Below, one piece after another: positions 7,962 through 9,804 of a stretch of DNA of 9,804 nt (position 1 is its first letter; each line of letters begins with the position of its first letter). The position numbers and the translations under genes are program-made. The notes below the pieces were generated by a model. That model searched no databases. It was not told the origin of the DNA and was given only the letters and a program-made list of their open reading frames with translations. This DNA is from Hyphomicrobiales bacterium (GTDB lineage Bacteria; Pseudomonadota; Alphaproteobacteria; Rhizobiales; Devosiaceae): positions 1-9,804 of the forward strand of contig JALSJY010000226.1 of the NCBI GenBank assembly GCA_026989045.1, written 5' to 3'.

Positions 7962-8630
7962 TTGCCAAAATCCACTCTATCTTTCGAAGCAATAATTTTT
8001 GATATGGACGGCATATTGCTTGATACTGAGGTGCTTTTTAAGCAGGCAAGTTTTGAGGTTGCAAAAGGCTTGGGTTTTGAGATGCGTGAGGAGATTTATA
8101 TCGCAAGCGTTGGAACGCCTGGTGATGTTGCAAGGGGGATAATTTGTGATGGTATGGGGAAAGATTTTCCATTTAAAGAGTTTGATATTCTTTGGCAAAA
8201 ATGGATGAAAGCACGATTGAGCAAAAATGTTCCAACCAAAACTTACGTGCGTGAAATTTTACAACATTTGAGCGAAAATAATATCCCAATCGCTGTTGCT
8301 ACCTCAAGTAGCTTTACCTCAGCCAACAATAATCTTAAGGCCGCTGATTTGCTTAAATATTTTAACACTCTTATTACCAGTGATGATATTATCAATGGCA
8401 AGCCGCACCCAGAGCCATTTTTAAAAGCGGCTAATAGTTTGGGAGTTGACCCAAAGCAATGCCTAGCAATTGAAGATAGTTATAATGGTATCCGCTCAGC
8501 AAATAGCGCTGGCATGAAGGCTATAATGATACCAGATTTATTGCCGCCCACCGATGAAATTGAAAAACTTTGCCATTTAATTTTGCCCTCAATGCAAGAT
8601 TTACATCATATTATTAGTGCAAAAAATTGA
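7962..8630 (+). CDS. HAD-superfamily hydrolase, beta-phosphoglucomutase-like (TTG start)
   Basis: The product is 222 residues and is a HAD subfamily IA protein with a helical cap inserted after motif I. Motif I is FDMDG with nucleophile D14 and acid/base D16, motif II is ATSSS (T114/S115), motif III is K147 in GKPHPEP, and motif IV is E171-D172 in EDSYNG. The GKPxPEPF and EDSxxGIxSAxxAGM segments are typical of the beta-phosphoglucomutase, sugar-phosphatase and phosphoglycolate-phosphatase-like group. The substrate cannot be read from sequence. Phosphoglycolate phosphatase would be attractive next to a glycolate operon but is not supported specifically. The start is TTG: the next in-frame ATG, at 8004, is inside motif I and would remove the nucleophile D14. 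The TGA stop is one base before the next gene's ATG. Confidence 0.88.
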   Translation: MPKSTLSFEAIIFDMDGILLDTEVLFKQASFEVAKGLGFEMREEIYIASVGTPGDVARGIICDGMGKDFPFKEFDILWQKWMKARLSKNVPTKTYVREILQHLSENNIPIAVATSSSFTSANNNLKAADLLKYFNTLITSDDIINGKPHPEPFLKAANSLGVDPKQCLAIEDSYNGIRSANSAGMKAIMIPDLLPPTDEIEKLCHLILPSMQDLHHIISAKN

Positions 8631-8631
8631 T

Positions 8632-9537
8632 ATGAAAAACCAAAGCACAAGTAAAAAAGCTACATATATCGGTTTTGGCGCAATATTGCTTTGGGCAATG
8701 CTGGCTGTTCTGGTTAGTTTGCTTGGCGAAATACCCCCCTTTCAAATGCTGGCTATGAGTTTTTATATTGCTTTTTTTATTGGCCTGATTGCAGCATTTT
8801 TTAGCCAAGTAAATTTAATAGAAATAGCAAAAATGCCGCTTAAAGTTTGGGCTTTAGGAGTTAGTGGCTTATTTGGTTATCATTTTTTGCTTTTTAGTGC
8901 GTTTAAAAATGCTCCTGTTTTACAGGTAAATCTAATCAATTATTTATGGCCATTATTGATTGTGTTATTCTCATCTTTTTTGCCAAAAACGCTCGGAGGT
9001 GGCGGGCTTAAATATTGGCATATCATTGGTGCTTTATTTGGATTTGGCGGAATGGTGTTAATTATTAGCTCTGGTGATGTTTCATTGTTACAAAACTCAA
9101 ACTGGTTCGGCCTTATCTTAGCGTGGGCGGCGGCAATTGTTTGGGCTTCATATTCTGTGCTTTGCCGACTTGTTGCTCATATTTCTAGCCATGCAATAAC
9201 GCTATTTTGTCTTGTCACGGCAATTGCTTCAACATTTATGCATCTATATTTTGAGCAAACTATCTTCCCACAGGACTTAATTGAGTGGTTGGCAATTTTT
9301 GCATTAGGAGTCGGCCCGGTTGGGGGTGCTTTTTATCTGTGGGATTATGGCATGAAACACGGCGACATTGCTATATTAGGTGCAAGCGCATATTTAACCC
9401 CATTGCTAAGCACATTTATGTTGGTTTTATTTAATATCAGCCAGCCAGATTTTCGCCTTTGGATTGCCACAATATTCATAACATTTGGTGCAGTATTTGC
9501 TGCAAAAGACGTGATTTTTATGGTTAATAAAAAGTAA
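8632..9537 (+). CDS. EamA/DMT-family exporter, YddG-like
   Basis: The product is 301 residues from the ATG at 8632. It is an inner-membrane protein with ten predicted helices, at about 11-31, 37-57, 71-90, 97-116, 128-146, 157-176, 187-207, 217-238, 246-267 and 275-291. They form two EamA repeats of the drug/metabolite transporter superfamily. The VNLINYLWPLLIVLF segment around helix 4 resembles YddG, an exporter of aromatic amino acids, as do the WDYGMKHGDIAILG and AYLTPLLS segments before and in helix 9. Substrate is inferred only. An in-frame GTG at 8617 would add five residues and overlap the HAD gene by 14 bases. I prefer ATG because TGA-T-ATG allows translational coupling; neither start has a clear ribosome site. 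It is the last gene of the run. Confidence 0.87.
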   Translation: MKNQSTSKKATYIGFGAILLWAMLAVLVSLLGEIPPFQMLAMSFYIAFFIGLIAAFFSQVNLIEIAKMPLKVWALGVSGLFGYHFLLFSAFKNAPVLQVNLINYLWPLLIVLFSSFLPKTLGGGGLKYWHIIGALFGFGGMVLIISSGDVSLLQNSNWFGLILAWAAAIVWASYSVLCRLVAHISSHAITLFCLVTAIASTFMHLYFEQTIFPQDLIEWLAIFALGVGPVGGAFYLWDYGMKHGDIAILGASAYLTPLLSTFMLVLFNISQPDFRLWIATIFITFGAVFAAKDVIFMVNKK

Positions 9538-9569
9538 ATAATCATAGTTAACAAAAGATTATTAACCAT
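9520..9569 (+). repeat. 11-bp inverted repeat spanning the end of the exporter gene
   Basis: ATGGTTAATAA at 9520-9530 is the exact reverse complement of TTATTAACCAT at 9559-9569. The left arm lies inside the last codons of the exporter gene and the right arm overlaps the 16-bp palindrome at 9561-9576. GTTAAC at 9547-9552 lies between them. It could form a weak AT-rich stem with a 28-base loop, but no T-run follows, so repeated protein-binding half-sites are more likely than a terminator. Confidence 0.6.
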
Positions 9570-9576
9570 GGTTAAT
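9561..9576 (+). promoter_or_regulatory. Perfect 16-bp palindrome, possible operator (CtrA-like half-sites)
   Basis: ATTAACCATGGTTAAT is identical to its own reverse complement. It contains TTAACCAT on each strand, which matches the known CtrA half-site of alphaproteobacteria. The two TTAA cores are six bases apart, however, not the seven of the classic TTAA-N7-TTAA site. It ends 15 bases before the -35 box of the promoter at 9592-9620, about 50-65 bases upstream of the expected transcription start, a usual place for an activator. Binding by a different dimeric regulator is equally possible. Confidence 0.5.
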
Positions 9577-9591
9577 CAAATGTAAAAAAGT

Positions 9592-9620
9592 TTGGCAATT
9601 TTGGCTTGCTGGTTTATACT
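9592..9620 (+). promoter_or_regulatory. Sigma70-type promoter for the downstream exported-protein gene
   Basis: TTGGCA at 9592-9597 (five of six consensus bases) and TATACT at 9615-9620 (five of six) are separated by exactly 17 bases. Transcription should start near 9627, leaving a leader of about 26 bases before the TTG at 9653. It lies in the gap after the exporter gene, where a new transcription unit would be expected. Confidence 0.65.
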
Positions 9621-9652
9621 GGGCTTGATAAACATTTATTTTGGAATATATT

Positions 9653-9804
9653 TTGAACGTGGCAAATCCCATTTCATTTAAGCAATTTTATAAGATATTG
9701 CCTTTGGTTATTATTTTAGTTTTGGCAGGTGTTTTTTTAAATACCTCAAAAGCTGCTGCACAAGAAACAAATCAAACAGCAGACAATTTAGCGCCTGCTT
9801 TAAC
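9653..9804 (+). CDS. Secreted or periplasmic protein of unknown function, N-terminal end (partial, 3' cut by window)
   Basis: An open frame runs to the window end; 50 codons are visible. The translation begins like a Sec signal peptide: lysines at 10 and 14, a hydrophobic core at about 15-29 (ILPLVIILVLAGVFL), and an AAA-QE cleavage site after residue 36. A Gln/Thr/Asn-rich segment follows. No ATG is available at the start. TTG at 9653 has GGAA six bases upstream (9643-9646); GTG at 9659 is the alternative and would shorten the protein by two residues. A stop at 9629 limits the upstream extent. The visible part is too short to identify. Some rhizobial ExbB proteins have a leader like this, but nothing here proves it. 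A good promoter precedes it. Confidence 0.7.
   Translation, partial: MNVANPISFKQFYKILPLVIILVLAGVFLNTSKAAAQETNQTADNLAPAL

Noticed and set aside
7962..8630. Phosphoglycolate phosphatase (gph) to pair with glycolate oxidase
   Set aside because: The motifs show a HAD-IA protein close to the beta-phosphoglucomutase group, and nothing visible points specifically to phosphoglycolate.
8617..8634. GTG at 8617 as the start of the exporter
   Set aside because: It lacks a ribosome site and overlaps the HAD gene by 14 bases. The ATG at 8632, one base after the HAD stop, is simpler, though the GTG cannot be excluded.
9561..9576. Rho-independent terminator of the exporter gene
   Set aside because: The palindrome is AT-rich with a six-base stem and is followed by CAAATGTAAAAAAG, not a T-run, so it lacks the U-tract of an intrinsic terminator.
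1..9804. CRISPR array, mobile element, tRNA or defence system
   Set aside because: I saw no spaced direct repeats, transposase or integrase motifs, terminal inverted repeats or cloverleaf-like sequences; coding genes fill nearly all of the window.

Overview
The window is a stretch of bacterial chromosome with every gene on the + strand. It suggests an AT-rich alphaproteobacterium. The evidence is the glcD-glcE-glcF order with a long GlcE, a SecB with a disordered N-terminal tail, a PolA of about 980 residues with an extra loop in its proofreading domain, and short TTAACCAT-type sites like those bound by CtrA. I cannot name a genus; an AT-rich relative of the Hyphomicrobiales would fit, but that is inference.

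Positions 1-3575 hold the end of a glycolate oxidase operon: the last 60 codons of glcD, then glcE, glcF and a ribokinase (rbsK). The genes overlap or lie within a few bases of each other. GlcD, GlcE and GlcF together oxidise glycolate to glyoxylate. Ribokinase makes ribose 5-phosphate, and its link to glycolate is not obvious.

Positions 3576-3694 are a short AT-rich gap with small inverted repeats and probably the start of a second transcription unit.

Positions 3695-9537 hold five closely packed genes: secB (export chaperone), deoD (purine nucleoside phosphorylase), polA (DNA polymerase I, apparently with all three activities intact), a HAD-family phosphatase or phosphoglucomutase-like protein that starts with TTG, and a ten-helix EamA/DMT exporter resembling YddG. 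The longest gap between them is 33 bp. This is a housekeeping run with no sign of a mobile element, CRISPR array, RNA gene or defence system.

Positions 9538-9804 hold the most interesting non-coding DNA. A perfect 16-bp palindrome and further TTAA-centred half-sites lie just upstream of a strong sigma70-type promoter (TTGGCA, 17-bp spacer, TATACT). The promoter leads into a secreted or periplasmic protein gene cut off by the window end. I found no convincing undescribed system; the palindrome-promoter arrangement is the best lead.
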